Assembly: GCA_965371445.1 (NCBI GenBank) | Contig: CBDUYN010000223.1 | Location: 1 to 14,453, forward strand | Reading direction: 5' to 3' | DNA from: DASWIG01 sp965371445 | Lineage (GTDB): Bacteria > Acidobacteriota > Thermoanaerobaculia > Multivoradales > J023 | DNA: 14,453 nucleotides | Shown here: piece by piece, positions 7,350 through 14,453 of the stretch | Position numbering within the stretch: position 1 is the stretch's first letter | How the letters are laid out: each line of letters starts with the position of its first letter | Position numbers and translations under genes: made by a program | Notes under the pieces: generated by a model | The model's database searches: none | What the model was told of the DNA's origin: nothing | The model's input: the letters and a program-made list of their open reading frames with translations, nothing else

Positions 7350-9824
7350 TCAGCGCTCGAAGCGCAGACCCATCGACGGATCGACGGCGGTGGCGCGCCG
7401 CGCCGGGATCAGGGTGGCGAGAAGCGCCGAGCCAAGCAGCACGGCGAGCGTCACACCATAGGTCAGGACGTCGGTCGGCGGCACGCCGAGCAGCAGGCCG
7501 GTGATCGCCCGGCCGGCGAGGAACGCGAGGCCGCCACCCACCGCGAGGCCGATCGCCACGATCTTCATCCCCTGTCCCAGGACGAGCTTCAGGACGGCGG
7601 CGCGGTCGGCGCCCATCGCCATGCGGATCGAGATCTCGCGATCCCGCTGGCTGACGCTGTAGGCCATCACCCCGTAGATGCCCACCGCCGCCAGGACGAG
7701 GGCCAGCGCGCCGAGGATGCCGAGCAGCCCCGCACCCATCCGGGCCGGCCACAGGCCCTGGCGCAAGGCCGCCAGCCCCGTCGTCACGTTGGTGATCGAG
7801 AGGTTGGGATCGAGAGCCTGGACCTCGCCGCGCACCGTGCCCAGGATCGACTCGGGATCGCCCTCGGCACGCACCACGAGCGCCATCGTCGACGCATAGT
7901 CCTGGCGCCGGGGGACGTAGGCCTGCGCCTGCGGCGACTCGCCGATCGACTGATGCTTGATGTCGGCGACGACGCCGACCACCTCGCGCACGACCTCCTG
8001 GCCGATGAAGTGGAAGCGTTGGCCGATCGCATTCTCGCCCGGCCAGAAGCGCGCCGCCATCGCCTCGTTGACGACCACCACCGTGGGCGTACCCGTACGG
8101 TCCAGGTCGGTGAGGTCGCGACCGCTCAAGAGACGCGTGCCGACGGTCTTGAAGAAGTCGACGTCGGCGTAGTTGACCGGCACCAGGATGCGGTTGTTCT
8201 CGGCGTCGTCGCCGCGTCCCTCGACGATGACCGTGCGCCAGAACCCGCCGCCCGAAAGCGGCACGATCGTCGTCAGGGTCGCGGCCTCGACACCCGGCAC
8301 GCCGCGGACGCGCTCCAGGGCGCGGTCGTAGAAGTCGGCGCCGCGCTCTTCCTCGTAGCCGGCCTGGGCGAGGTTCATGTTCATCGACACGATCTTCTCG
8401 GGCTCGAAGCCGACGTCGACCTCCATCGCGGCCCCCAGGCTGCGCAGAAAGAGCCCCGAGCCGACAAGCGCCACGACCGAGAGCGCCACCTGGCCCATGA
8501 CCAGGACGTTGCGAAAAGAGAGCACGCGTCCGGCGCCGGTCGCCGCGTCGGAGGCCTGGGTCAGGTCGTGGACGATGGCCGGCCGCGAGAAGCGGACCGC
8601 CGGCACCAGGCCGAAGAGCATGCCGGTAACCAGCGACACGGCGAGCGTGAAGAAGAACACGACCGGGTCGAAGCTCAGGTCGAGCGTCGTCTGCTGAAGA
8701 AACGGCGGGCGCATCGCCCATAGGGCGTTGCGCGCCCAGAAGGCCACCAGGAGCCCGGCACCGCCGGCCAGGAGCGCCAGGATCAGGCTCTCGGAGAGCA
8801 GCTGGCGTACCAGCCGGCCACGGGACGCCCCGAGGGCCAGCCGGACACCGATCTCGCGGCGCCGCGAGGCCGCCCGGCCGAGCAGGAGGTTGGCGACGTT
8901 GGCACAGGCGATCAGCAGCACGAGACCCACCACGGTCATGAGAAGCGCGCCGATGCGCGTGAAGTTGTCGCGTTGGTCGGGACCGCCGAGCGCCGCTTCC
9001 GAAAGCGGCCGCAGGAGGAAGCCGCGGTCCTTGTTCTTGACCGGAAACTGCTCGCGCAGGCTGGTGCCCAGCGTCGAGACAGCGGCCTGGGCCTGCTCCG
9101 CCGTGACCCCGGGCTTCAGCCGGGCAAAGGCGAAGGTGATCAACGCCCGGCGGTCGTCGAAGTAGTCGGCCAGGGGACCCGACAGGAAGGTTTCGTGCAT
9201 CGAGAGCGGCGCCCAGATCCCCGGGCCGCCGAGGAGGAAGGTGCCGTTGAAGCCCTCGGGTGCGACGCCGATCACGGTGAAGACCTCGTTGTTGAGCCGC
9301 ACGGTCTCACCGACGACGCCGGGATCGGCGCCGAAGCGGTTCGACCACAGCCGGTGGCTCAGGACGACGACGGGCTCGCTGCCGGCGACCTCGTCGTTGC
9401 CCTGGTCAGCGAAGACGCGTCCGACCTGGGCCTCGACGCCGAGGGCGGTGAAATAGTTGGAGGTGACGAGCTGACAGCCCACCGGCTCGGGATCGCCGCC
9501 GCCCGCGACGAGCGCCGCGCCGGTGAAGAAGACGTCCGTGGCGTCGGCAAAGACGTCGGTCTTGTCGCGCAGGTCCTTGAAGTTGGGACGCGAGACGGGC
9601 ATGAAGTTACCGAGCTGCTGGCCTTCCTCGGTGGTGTAGAGGGCCACCAGGCGATCGGGCTCGGCGACCGGCAGGGCGCGCAGCAAGACGGCGTTCATGA
9701 GCGTGAAGATCGTCGTGTTGGCCCCGATGCCCAGGGCCAGGGACAAAAGAGCGGCGAGCGTGACGACCGGGCTCTTGGCGAGCATCCGGACGGCGTATTT
9801 GAGCTCCTTGACGAGATTGTCCAA
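7350..9824 (-). CDS. ADOP-type ABC transporter permease (duplicated MacB_PCD/FtsX)
   Basis: The protein is 824 residues. The TTG start at 9824 is supported by AAGGAGG five bases upstream. Two MacB/FtsX units are fused: an N-terminal helix with LSLALGIGANTTIF (about 27-40), periplasmic domain 1 (about 50-285), an FtsX three-helix block (291-415, including REIGVRLALGASRGRLVRQ), a second helix and periplasmic domain (about 436-690), and a final FtsX block (697-815, including REISIRMAMGADRAAV) ending with IPARRATAVDPSMGLR. This is the layout of the acidobacterial duplicated orphan permeases, named for lacking an adjacent ATPase; none is present here. The N-terminal PadR-like domain carried by many relatives is absent. 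Such proteins are thought to belong to MacB-like mechanotransmission or efflux systems, but substrates are unknown. The upstream Uma2 gene ends 74 bases earlier, so cotranscription is possible. Confidence 0.93.
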   Translation of the reverse strand: MDNLVKELKYAVRMLAKSPVVTLAALLSLALGIGANTTIFTLMNAVLLRALPVAEPDRLVALYTTEEGQQLGNFMPVSRPNFKDLRDKTDVFADATDVFFTGAALVAGGGDPEPVGCQLVTSNYFTALGVEAQVGRVFADQGNDEVAGSEPVVVLSHRLWSNRFGADPGVVGETVRLNNEVFTVIGVAPEGFNGTFLLGGPGIWAPLSMHETFLSGPLADYFDDRRALITFAFARLKPGVTAEQAQAAVSTLGTSLREQFPVKNKDRGFLLRPLSEAALGGPDQRDNFTRIGALLMTVVGLVLLIACANVANLLLGRAASRRREIGVRLALGASRGRLVRQLLSESLILALLAGGAGLLVAFWARNALWAMRPPFLQQTTLDLSFDPVVFFFTLAVSLVTGMLFGLVPAVRFSRPAIVHDLTQASDAATGAGRVLSFRNVLVMGQVALSVVALVGSGLFLRSLGAAMEVDVGFEPEKIVSMNMNLAQAGYEEERGADFYDRALERVRGVPGVEAATLTTIVPLSGGGFWRTVIVEGRGDDAENNRILVPVNYADVDFFKTVGTRLLSGRDLTDLDRTGTPTVVVVNEAMAARFWPGENAIGQRFHFIGQEVVREVVGVVADIKHQSIGESPQAQAYVPRRQDYASTMALVVRAEGDPESILGTVRGEVQALDPNLSITNVTTGLAALRQGLWPARMGAGLLGILGALALVLAAVGIYGVMAYSVSQRDREISIRMAMGADRAAVLKLVLGQGMKIVAIGLAVGGGLAFLAGRAITGLLLGVPPTDVLTYGVTLAVLLGSALLATLIPARRATAVDPSMGLRFER

Positions 9825-9898
9825 CGTGACCTCCTTGTCGGTTGGGACCTGTCATGGATACGTTGGGATCGGGGGTGAGGTTGCCGGCGACGCCCGCC

Positions 9899-10699
9899 TC
9901 AGGGTTCGCCTACGATCTCGCCGACGGAGGTGGCGATCGCCGCCTGACGCAGCCAGCGTTCCAGGGTTGGGAGGTCGGAGCAGCTCAGGATCCGCTTCCG
10001 GTCGTCCTCGTTCACCTCCATGCCGCGTGCCTCGAGGACCGAGAGGACGGCTTCGGCCTTTCCCTCGGCCTTTCCCTCGGCCTTTCCCTCGACCTTTCCC
10101 TCCCCGCGGACGGCGTCCAGGCTCTCATGGCCAGTGAGGCGGCGGAGAACGTGGCGGAAGTTGACCTTTCCAGCCACGTCGAGGTCGTAGAGCGCCTCGA
10201 CAAGGATCGGCTGGGAGAGGACACCCGGGGCCTCGAGCTGCTCTCCGGGCAGGGCCTGCCTCATGGCCTGGTTCGGCTCGTGGACCTCGACTCGCCGGGG
10301 ACCGTTCAGCCGTACCACCCAGATGTGCTTCGTCCCGGCAGCGAGGAGGTCCTCGATCTTCTGGTCGAGGTCGTTCTCGTCCTGCCCGGTATCGGCGTAC
10401 TCCACGGCCAGCTTCGGGATACCGTGAACCCAGCCTGGGGCGTCGGCGATCTTGCCGATCGAGAGGTCCGGGGCGCGCATCGTGTCCCCGACGGGGGAGA
10501 AGCCTGCGTCGATGCCGATGTCCTCGACGGCAGGATCGTCGGCCAGGGCCTTGTAACCCGCGCCGGTGGCGAGGGCGCCGCGTCCGCCGCTCGGCATGCA
10601 GCGGACGGCGTGGCCGTTCGAGAGCTCGTAGGGATCGCCGGAACGGAGGTGCTCGGCACGAAAGGGGCCCCGGGTATTTCTCAGGGGGTCATGACTCAT
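9899..10699 (-). CDS. Uma2-family PD-(D/E)XK nuclease-like protein
   Basis: The protein is 266 residues from the ATG at 10699. An open frame continues upstream to about 10804, but that stretch encodes only Arg/Ser/His/Gly repeats, and a promoter overlaps it. The Uma2 fold shows RSGDPYELSNG (19-29), APDLSIG with D78, KLAVEYAD with E100, K114 in the following helix, and AGTKHIWVVR (121-130), the usual putative metal and catalytic residues. Residues 199-217 are GK/VEGKAEGKAEGKAE repeats, a flexible charged linker. After it comes a C-terminal helical tail (RKRILSCSDLPTLERWLRQA) like those in Rpn/PD-(D/E)XK accessory proteins. Uma2 proteins are abundant in Cyanobacteria and some other phyla, are called putative endonucleases, and have no well-defined physiological role. 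No transposase, methylase or defence partner lies beside it. Confidence 0.87.
   Translation of the reverse strand: MSHDPLRNTRGPFRAEHLRSGDPYELSNGHAVRCMPSGGRGALATGAGYKALADDPAVEDIGIDAGFSPVGDTMRAPDLSIGKIADAPGWVHGIPKLAVEYADTGQDENDLDQKIEDLLAAGTKHIWVVRLNGPRRVEVHEPNQAMRQALPGEQLEAPGVLSQPILVEALYDLDVAGKVNFRHVLRRLTGHESLDAVRGEGKVEGKAEGKAEGKAEAVLSVLEARGMEVNEDDRKRILSCSDLPTLERWLRQAAIATSVGEIVGEP
10055..10102. repeat. 12-base tandem repeat, four copies, inside the Uma2 gene
   Basis: GGCCTTTCCCTC is repeated exactly at 10055-10066, 10067-10078 and 10079-10090, with a fourth copy GACCTTTCCCTC at 10091-10102. On the coding strand it encodes GK(V/A)E units. Copy changes keep the frame, so linker length could vary by slippage without breaking the protein. 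Confidence 0.9.
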
Positions 10700-10705
10700 G
10701 CCCCC

Positions 10706-10714
10706 AGTATAGCA
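10706..10714 (-). promoter_or_regulatory. Extended -10 promoter for the Uma2 gene, predicting a leaderless transcript
   Basis: On the minus strand TGCTATACT gives a TGn extension (10712-10714) and TATACT (10706-10711; 5 of 6 consensus bases). No clear -35 box lies 16-18 bases upstream. The hexamer ends 7 bases before the A of the ATG at 10699, the normal distance to a transcription start, so the mRNA may begin at the start codon. Upstream of the ATG there is only a GGGGG run and no normal ribosome site, which agrees. Confidence 0.5.
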
Positions 10715-10730
10715 GAGTTGCGGACGTCGG

Positions 10731-10795
10731 CCGTGTCTCGACCGACCGTGTCTCGACCGACCGACATGCCTCGATCGACCGCCGTACCTCGCGCC
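10731..10795. repeat. 15-base tandem repeat upstream of the Uma2 promoter
   Basis: CCGTGTCTCGACCGA is present twice exactly (10731-10745 and 10746-10760). It is followed by two degraded relatives, CCGACATGCCTCGATCGA and CCGCCGTACCTCGCGCC, up to about 10795. The array sits just upstream of the -10 element, where regulator sites or slippage-prone spacers could matter. No function is shown. Confidence 0.75.
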
Positions 10796-10863
10796 ACTTG
10801 CCACCCAGGAGCCGCCCTGACCACCTTCCCGACCCCACCCGCCGCGGCGGGCCTCAGGGGTCG

Positions 10864-10891
10864 TTCACGATCGACGGCAACCGGGTATATT
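10864..10891 (+). promoter_or_regulatory. Candidate promoter for the secreted metalloprotease
   Basis: TTCACG at 10864-10869 (4 of 6 bases of a -35 box) and TATATT at 10886-10891 (5 of 6 bases of a -10 box) are spaced 16 bases apart. TATATTTTT stands out as an A/T-rich island in very GC-rich surroundings. Transcription from near 10898 would give a leader of about 170 bases before the ATG at 11071. Confidence 0.45.
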
Positions 10892-10897
10892 TTTCTC

Positions 10898-11070
10898 CCC
10901 CTCCGAGAACCCTACTTAGATGGGTAGCCCTGACCATCGATCGCGTTCACCGGTCTCAAGCGCCGGAGCGTCGGCATGGAATTTGCCGGCCAGCTAGCGA
11001 CGTCACGACGCCAGGGCAAACCTCCCAAACCGCTCCCGCCTGGGTGGGAGCAAAGGAGAAAGGGGAACGC
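10898..11070 (+). promoter_or_regulatory. Long 5' leader with GEMM-I-like sequence pieces and a hairpin near the ribosome site
   Basis: The leader contains AGGGCAAACC at 11013-11022 and GGGAGCAAAG at 11046-11055. In class I c-di-GMP (GEMM-I) riboswitches, similar words (GGCAAACC and GGGACGCAAAGC) flank helix P2. Between them CTCCCA (11022-11027) can pair with TGGGAG (11045-11050), and CTCCC at 11033-11037 is an alternative partner for GGGAG. The ribosome site AAAGGAGAAAGGGG (11052-11065) follows directly. The third helix with its tetraloop receptor, required in known aptamers, is not present, so this is not a confident riboswitch. The words and pairings are seen; regulation is inferred. Confidence 0.25.
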
Positions 11071-14000
11071 ATGAACACGAGAGGAAACCGCAAACGGATC
11101 GGGCTGCTTTGCCTGTCCGCAATCTTGGCCTGGGCCCTGGCAGGCCTGGTCTGGGGCCTCGAGCCCCAGGAGTCGAGCTCCTACCTGAGCACGAAGGAGT
11201 ACTTCCGCGCCGATCTCTATCTCGAAGTGACCCACGCGCCCCTCGCCGAGGTGCTCGACCGGCTGCCGAACAGGGCGGCGTGGGAACAGCACCAAGTCGC
11301 CACCAAGGCCGCGGGACGAGTCCCGATCGTCGCCTACGTCGACCCGCGGTCGGGGACGACCACGAGCATGGTTCTCTCGCTCCCGGTCCTCCCCGGCAAG
11401 GGCGTGGGCAACCGGATCTCTCCGGAGGAGCTCCGGCAGGGCCTCGGCCTGCTCAAGATGGGCAACGGCAATTCGGACGACCATGAGGTGACTACGGCCG
11501 AGGTGGTCGCCGCCATGCGCCAGGTCGTCAGCGACCGCCGAGACCTCCTCGGCATCGACTTTTCCCAGGTCGGCGAAGGCGTGGCCGGACGGGCCAACCG
11601 GGACCTCTGGCACTTCGCCTTCCCGCAGACCTTCCAGGGCGTCGACGTGCGCTACAGCCGGATCGTCGGGGCGATCAACAACGGTAACGTCGTCCTCCTG
11701 GGCGCCGAGACCTGGGCCGACCCCCGCGGCACGTCGACGAATCCCCAGATCACCGCCGACGAGGCTCTCGAGGCCGGCTTCGCCCATGCCGGCGGCCGAT
11801 CGGTCTTCGACCAGCTCCTGGGCCCGCCGCGGCTCGAGATCGTGCCGGTCTCCACCTCGAATTCGGACGTCGGCCGGGGCTACCGCCACGTCCTGACGTG
11901 GACCTTCAACTTCATCCGCGAGGGCGAGCACGAGACCTGGGAGGTCACCGTCGACGCCAAGGACGGGGAGGTCCTCTCCTTCCTCGATACCAACCAATAC
12001 CTCGAAGGTCAGACCGAGGGCGGCGTCTATCCGATCACGGCGACCGAGATCTGCCCGACCAACGGCACCTGTGGCGTGATGCAGCTCAACGCGCCGATGC
12101 CGTTCGCCGACACCGGCCTGGCCTCGCCGAACAACTTCACCAACAGCGCCGGTCTCGTCAACTCCACCGCCAGCATCACGACGACCCTCTCGGGACAGTT
12201 CGTCAACATCAACGACAACTGCGGCGCGATCTCGGTCAGTGGTTCGACCGGCACGATCGCGATGGGCGGTGTGAACGGCGATCACGACTGTACCATCGGC
12301 AGCGGCGGCTCGGCGGGCAACACCTCCTCGTCGCGGACCGCCTTCTTCGAGCTCAACAAGCTCATCGAGATGGCCCAGGGGTGGCTGCCCACCAACACCT
12401 GGATCCAAAACCAGCTGACCGCCAACGTCAACATCACCAACACCTGCAACGCCTTCTGGAACGGCTCGACGATCAACTTCTACCGCTCGGGCGGCGGCTG
12501 CCTCAACACCGGTGAGCTGGCCGGCGTCTTCGACCACGAGTGGGGCCACGGACTCGACGCCAACGACACCCTCGGATCGCTGTCGAACTCCTCGGAGGGG
12601 TACGCCGACATCGCCGGCATCTACCGGCTCCACGACTCCTGTGTCGGTCATGGCTTCAGCGTCGGCGCGGCCGGTTCCTGTGGCCTGACCTCCGACGGCA
12701 CCGGCCCCAACCGCAACGAGAGCCAGACGGGCGGCTCGCACTGCGACACCGACTGCTCGGGCGTACGCGACGCCGACTTTGGACGTCACGCCGACAACAT
12801 TCCGGACACGCCGCTCAACTTCGTGTGCCCCGAGTGCAACACCGGCTCCGGACCGTGCGGACGCCAGGTCCACTGCTCCGCGGCGCCGGTGCGCCAGGCG
12901 GCCTGGGACCTCGTGACCCTCGACCTGCCGTTTGATCGCCAGACCAACTTCGTCATCGGCAACAAGCTCTTCTTCCAGGGCTCGGGTTCGATCACCACGT
13001 GGTACAGCTGTACCTGCGGGTCGTCGTCCTCGGGTTGCGGCTCGGGCTCGGGCTACCTGCAGTGGCTCGCCGCCGACGACGACAACGGCAACTTGAACGA
13101 CGGCACGCCGCACATGCAGGCGATCTTCGACGCCTACAACCGTCACGGCATCGCCTGCGCGACGCCGACGCCGCAATCGAGCGGCTGTGCCGGCGGTCCG
13201 ACGACGGCACCGGTGCTCTCGGTCACCGCGGGCGCGAACGCGGCGAACCTGTCGTGGAACGCCGTCTCGGGCGCCAGCGAGTACTGGGTGTTCCGCACCG
13301 AGGGTCACGCCGGCTGCGACTTCGGCAAGGCGCTCATCGCCGAGGTCGGCACCACCTCCTTCACTGACACCGAGGTCGCGGGGGACCGCGAGTACTGGTA
13401 CTCCGTGATGGCGGCCGGCACCTCGGACGCCTGCTTCACGACGCTTTCGAACTGCGCCAACGTGATCCCGGTGGCCCCGGCCGCCAACGCCCCGGACGTG
13501 ACGATCACCGCCCCGGCAAACGGCTCGACTTTTGACGAAGGCACCGCGATCAACTTCACCGGCACCGCCATCGATCCCCAGGAAGGCGACTTGAGCGCCT
13601 CGATCAGCTGGACGTCGTCGATCGACGGCGCTTTCGGTACCGGCGCCTCGGTCACCACCTCGGCCCTCTCGCTCGGCACCCACACGATCACCGCCTCGGT
13701 GACCGACAGCGACAGCTTCACGGGGACGGATGAGATCTCGATCAGCATCGTGCCGGTCTGCGGCACCGAGGTCTATGCGACGACCTTCGAGTCCGACGAC
13801 GGCGGCTGGGTCGACGGTGCCTCGACCTGCACCACCGGGACCTTCATCCGCGGTACGCCGGATCTCGTGGTCAACGGGGGCGTCACCACGCAGCCCAGCG
13901 GCGCCGCCGGCGGCACCTTCGCCTGGTTCACCCAGAACAACACGGGTGGGGCGGGCATCGACGACGTCGACGGCGGCACCTGCGAGACGCTTTCGCCGTC

Positions 14001-14453
14001 GGTCAACGTCGGCGCGGGGTCCTCGGTTGCGGTCTTCATCGACTACTTCCACGGCCAGCGCGACGCCAACGACGACGCCAACGACGGCTTCTCGATCGAG
14101 CTGATCGACGCCGACACCAGCGCTGTCCTCGACACCGTGGTGGTCTTCGGCGACGTCACCAACAATGCGGTCTGGACCAGCATCTTCGGCAACGTCGCCA
14201 GCGCGCCGACGAACGTCCAGCTGCGGGTGCGGGCGACCGACGCCGCGGCCGCCGGCGACCTGGTCGAAGGCGGTATCGACAACGTCCGGATCTGCACGGG
14301 TGGAGCGCCGCAATGCACGGTCAACGCCGACTGCGACGACGGTCTCTTCTGCAACGGCGCCGAGACCTGCAATGCCGGCACCTGCCAGGCGGGCACGCCG
14401 CCCAACTGCGACGACGGCGTCTCATGCACCGACGACTCGTGCAACGAGGCGAC
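11071..14453 (+). CDS. Secreted gluzincin metalloprotease with FN3, Ig-like and Cys-rich tail modules (3' end cut by window)
   Basis: The frame is open from the ATG at 11071 to the right edge: 1127 codons, partial. Residues 1-29 form a Sec signal peptide (basic start, LLCLSAILAWALAGLVWG core). A propeptide follows to about 310, ending in a PepSY/FTP-like segment (WEVTVDAKDGEVL near 290). The catalytic domain carries HEWGH (H489, E490, H493), with E509 in SEGYADI as the likely third zinc ligand and H681 in NDGTPHMQAI as a candidate proton donor. This resembles M4/M36 peptidases, although the spacing from the second His to Glu is only 15 residues. Then come an FN3-like module (about 709-797), a PKD/Ig-like module (about 808-894), a jelly-roll-like module starting VYATTFESDDGGW (about 901-1072), and Cys-rich CDDGxxCNGxxxC repeats reaching the end. 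The many paired Cys residues fit an extracellular protein. Upstream AAAGGAGAAAGGGG supports the start. Substrate unknown. Confidence 0.85.
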   Translation, partial: MNTRGNRKRIGLLCLSAILAWALAGLVWGLEPQESSSYLSTKEYFRADLYLEVTHAPLAEVLDRLPNRAAWEQHQVATKAAGRVPIVAYVDPRSGTTTSMVLSLPVLPGKGVGNRISPEELRQGLGLLKMGNGNSDDHEVTTAEVVAAMRQVVSDRRDLLGIDFSQVGEGVAGRANRDLWHFAFPQTFQGVDVRYSRIVGAINNGNVVLLGAETWADPRGTSTNPQITADEALEAGFAHAGGRSVFDQLLGPPRLEIVPVSTSNSDVGRGYRHVLTWTFNFIREGEHETWEVTVDAKDGEVLSFLDTNQYLEGQTEGGVYPITATEICPTNGTCGVMQLNAPMPFADTGLASPNNFTNSAGLVNSTASITTTLSGQFVNINDNCGAISVSGSTGTIAMGGVNGDHDCTIGSGGSAGNTSSSRTAFFELNKLIEMAQGWLPTNTWIQNQLTANVNITNTCNAFWNGSTINFYRSGGGCLNTGELAGVFDHEWGHGLDANDTLGSLSNSSEGYADIAGIYRLHDSCVGHGFSVGAAGSCGLTSDGTGPNRNESQTGGSHCDTDCSGVRDADFGRHADNIPDTPLNFVCPECNTGSGPCGRQVHCSAAPVRQAAWDLVTLDLPFDRQTNFVIGNKLFFQGSGSITTWYSCTCGSSSSGCGSGSGYLQWLAADDDNGNLNDGTPHMQAIFDAYNRHGIACATPTPQSSGCAGGPTTAPVLSVTAGANAANLSWNAVSGASEYWVFRTEGHAGCDFGKALIAEVGTTSFTDTEVAGDREYWYSVMAAGTSDACFTTLSNCANVIPVAPAANAPDVTITAPANGSTFDEGTAINFTGTAIDPQEGDLSASISWTSSIDGAFGTGASVTTSALSLGTHTITASVTDSDSFTGTDEISISIVPVCGTEVYATTFESDDGGWVDGASTCTTGTFIRGTPDLVVNGGVTTQPSGAAGGTFAWFTQNNTGGAGIDDVDGGTCETLSPSVNVGAGSSVAVFIDYFHGQRDANDDANDGFSIELIDADTSAVLDTVVVFGDVTNNAVWTSIFGNVASAPTNVQLRVRATDAAAAGDLVEGGIDNVRICTGGAPQCTVNADCDDGLFCNGAETCNAGTCQAGTPPNCDDGVSCTDDSCNEA

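Noticed and set aside
7071..8723. A 550-codon plus-strand open frame overlapping dedA and antisense to the ADOP permease
   Set aside because: It is an Arg/His/Asp-rich shadow product with no ribosome site, and it lies opposite a well-supported family member.
10055..10102. CRISPR-like array
   Set aside because: The units are 12 bases, contiguous, without spacers, and encode an in-frame peptide linker.
10700..10804. N-terminal extension of the Uma2 protein
   Set aside because: It encodes only GRSRH-type repeats derived from the 15-base tandem array, and the extended -10 element lies inside it. The Uma2 domain is complete from 10699.
10898..11070. Calling the leader a full c-di-GMP riboswitch
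   Set aside because: The P3 arm, tetraloop receptor and exact GGGACGCAAAGC are missing, and the start codon follows too closely. It is kept only as a low-confidence resemblance.
10912..14313. A 1133-codon open frame on the minus strand, antisense to the protease
   Set aside because: It has the same compositional cause. The plus strand carries a signal peptide, HEXXH site and modular domains, while the antisense product is Arg/Val/Gly/Asp-rich with no motif.

Overview
The window is high-GC bacterial DNA with dense, mostly compact genes. The best taxonomic clue is an 824-residue FtsX/MacB-type permease (7350-9824, minus) of the 'ADOP' kind, a family strongly expanded in Acidobacteriota. A secreted gluzincin protease with fibronectin-type, Ig-like and Cys-rich tail modules, the high GC and a TTG start codon fit Acidobacteriota or a neighbouring phylum. 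This assignment is inference; there is no rRNA or other phylogenetic marker to settle it.

Layout. (1) 1-1204: a Phd/YefM-like antitoxin N-terminus with no toxin beside it, then a small four-helix membrane protein on the minus strand with a clear sigma70-type promoter, then a repeat-bearing intergenic stretch. (2) 1205-3159: an FMN-binding glutamate-synthase-like protein (plus) converging, with a 5-base gap, on a YjbQ/UPF0047 protein (minus). (3) 3324-7245: a plus-strand run of type IIA topoisomerase subunit B (parE-like), diaminopimelate decarboxylase (lysA) and a DedA-family membrane protein, with short gaps that suggest one transcript. It is divergent from yjbQ. (4) 7350-10699: two minus-strand genes, a Uma2-family PD-(D/E)XK protein followed by the ADOP permease. 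A cluster of small hairpins lies between the convergent dedA and permease genes. (5) 10700-14453: an intergenic region of about 370 bases with short tandem repeats, a candidate promoter and a long 5' leader, then a large secreted metalloprotease that runs off the right edge.

Most of the window is ordinary housekeeping or widespread accessory content, and I do not see a convincing new multi-gene system. The points most worth a second look are the protease leader, which carries two short segments resembling half of a GEMM-I (c-di-GMP-I) riboswitch core without the rest of the aptamer; the protease itself, with an unusually short HEXXH-to-Glu spacing and a multi-module tail; and the Uma2 gene, whose extended -10 element is placed so that transcription would start at the A of the ATG, predicting a leaderless mRNA.
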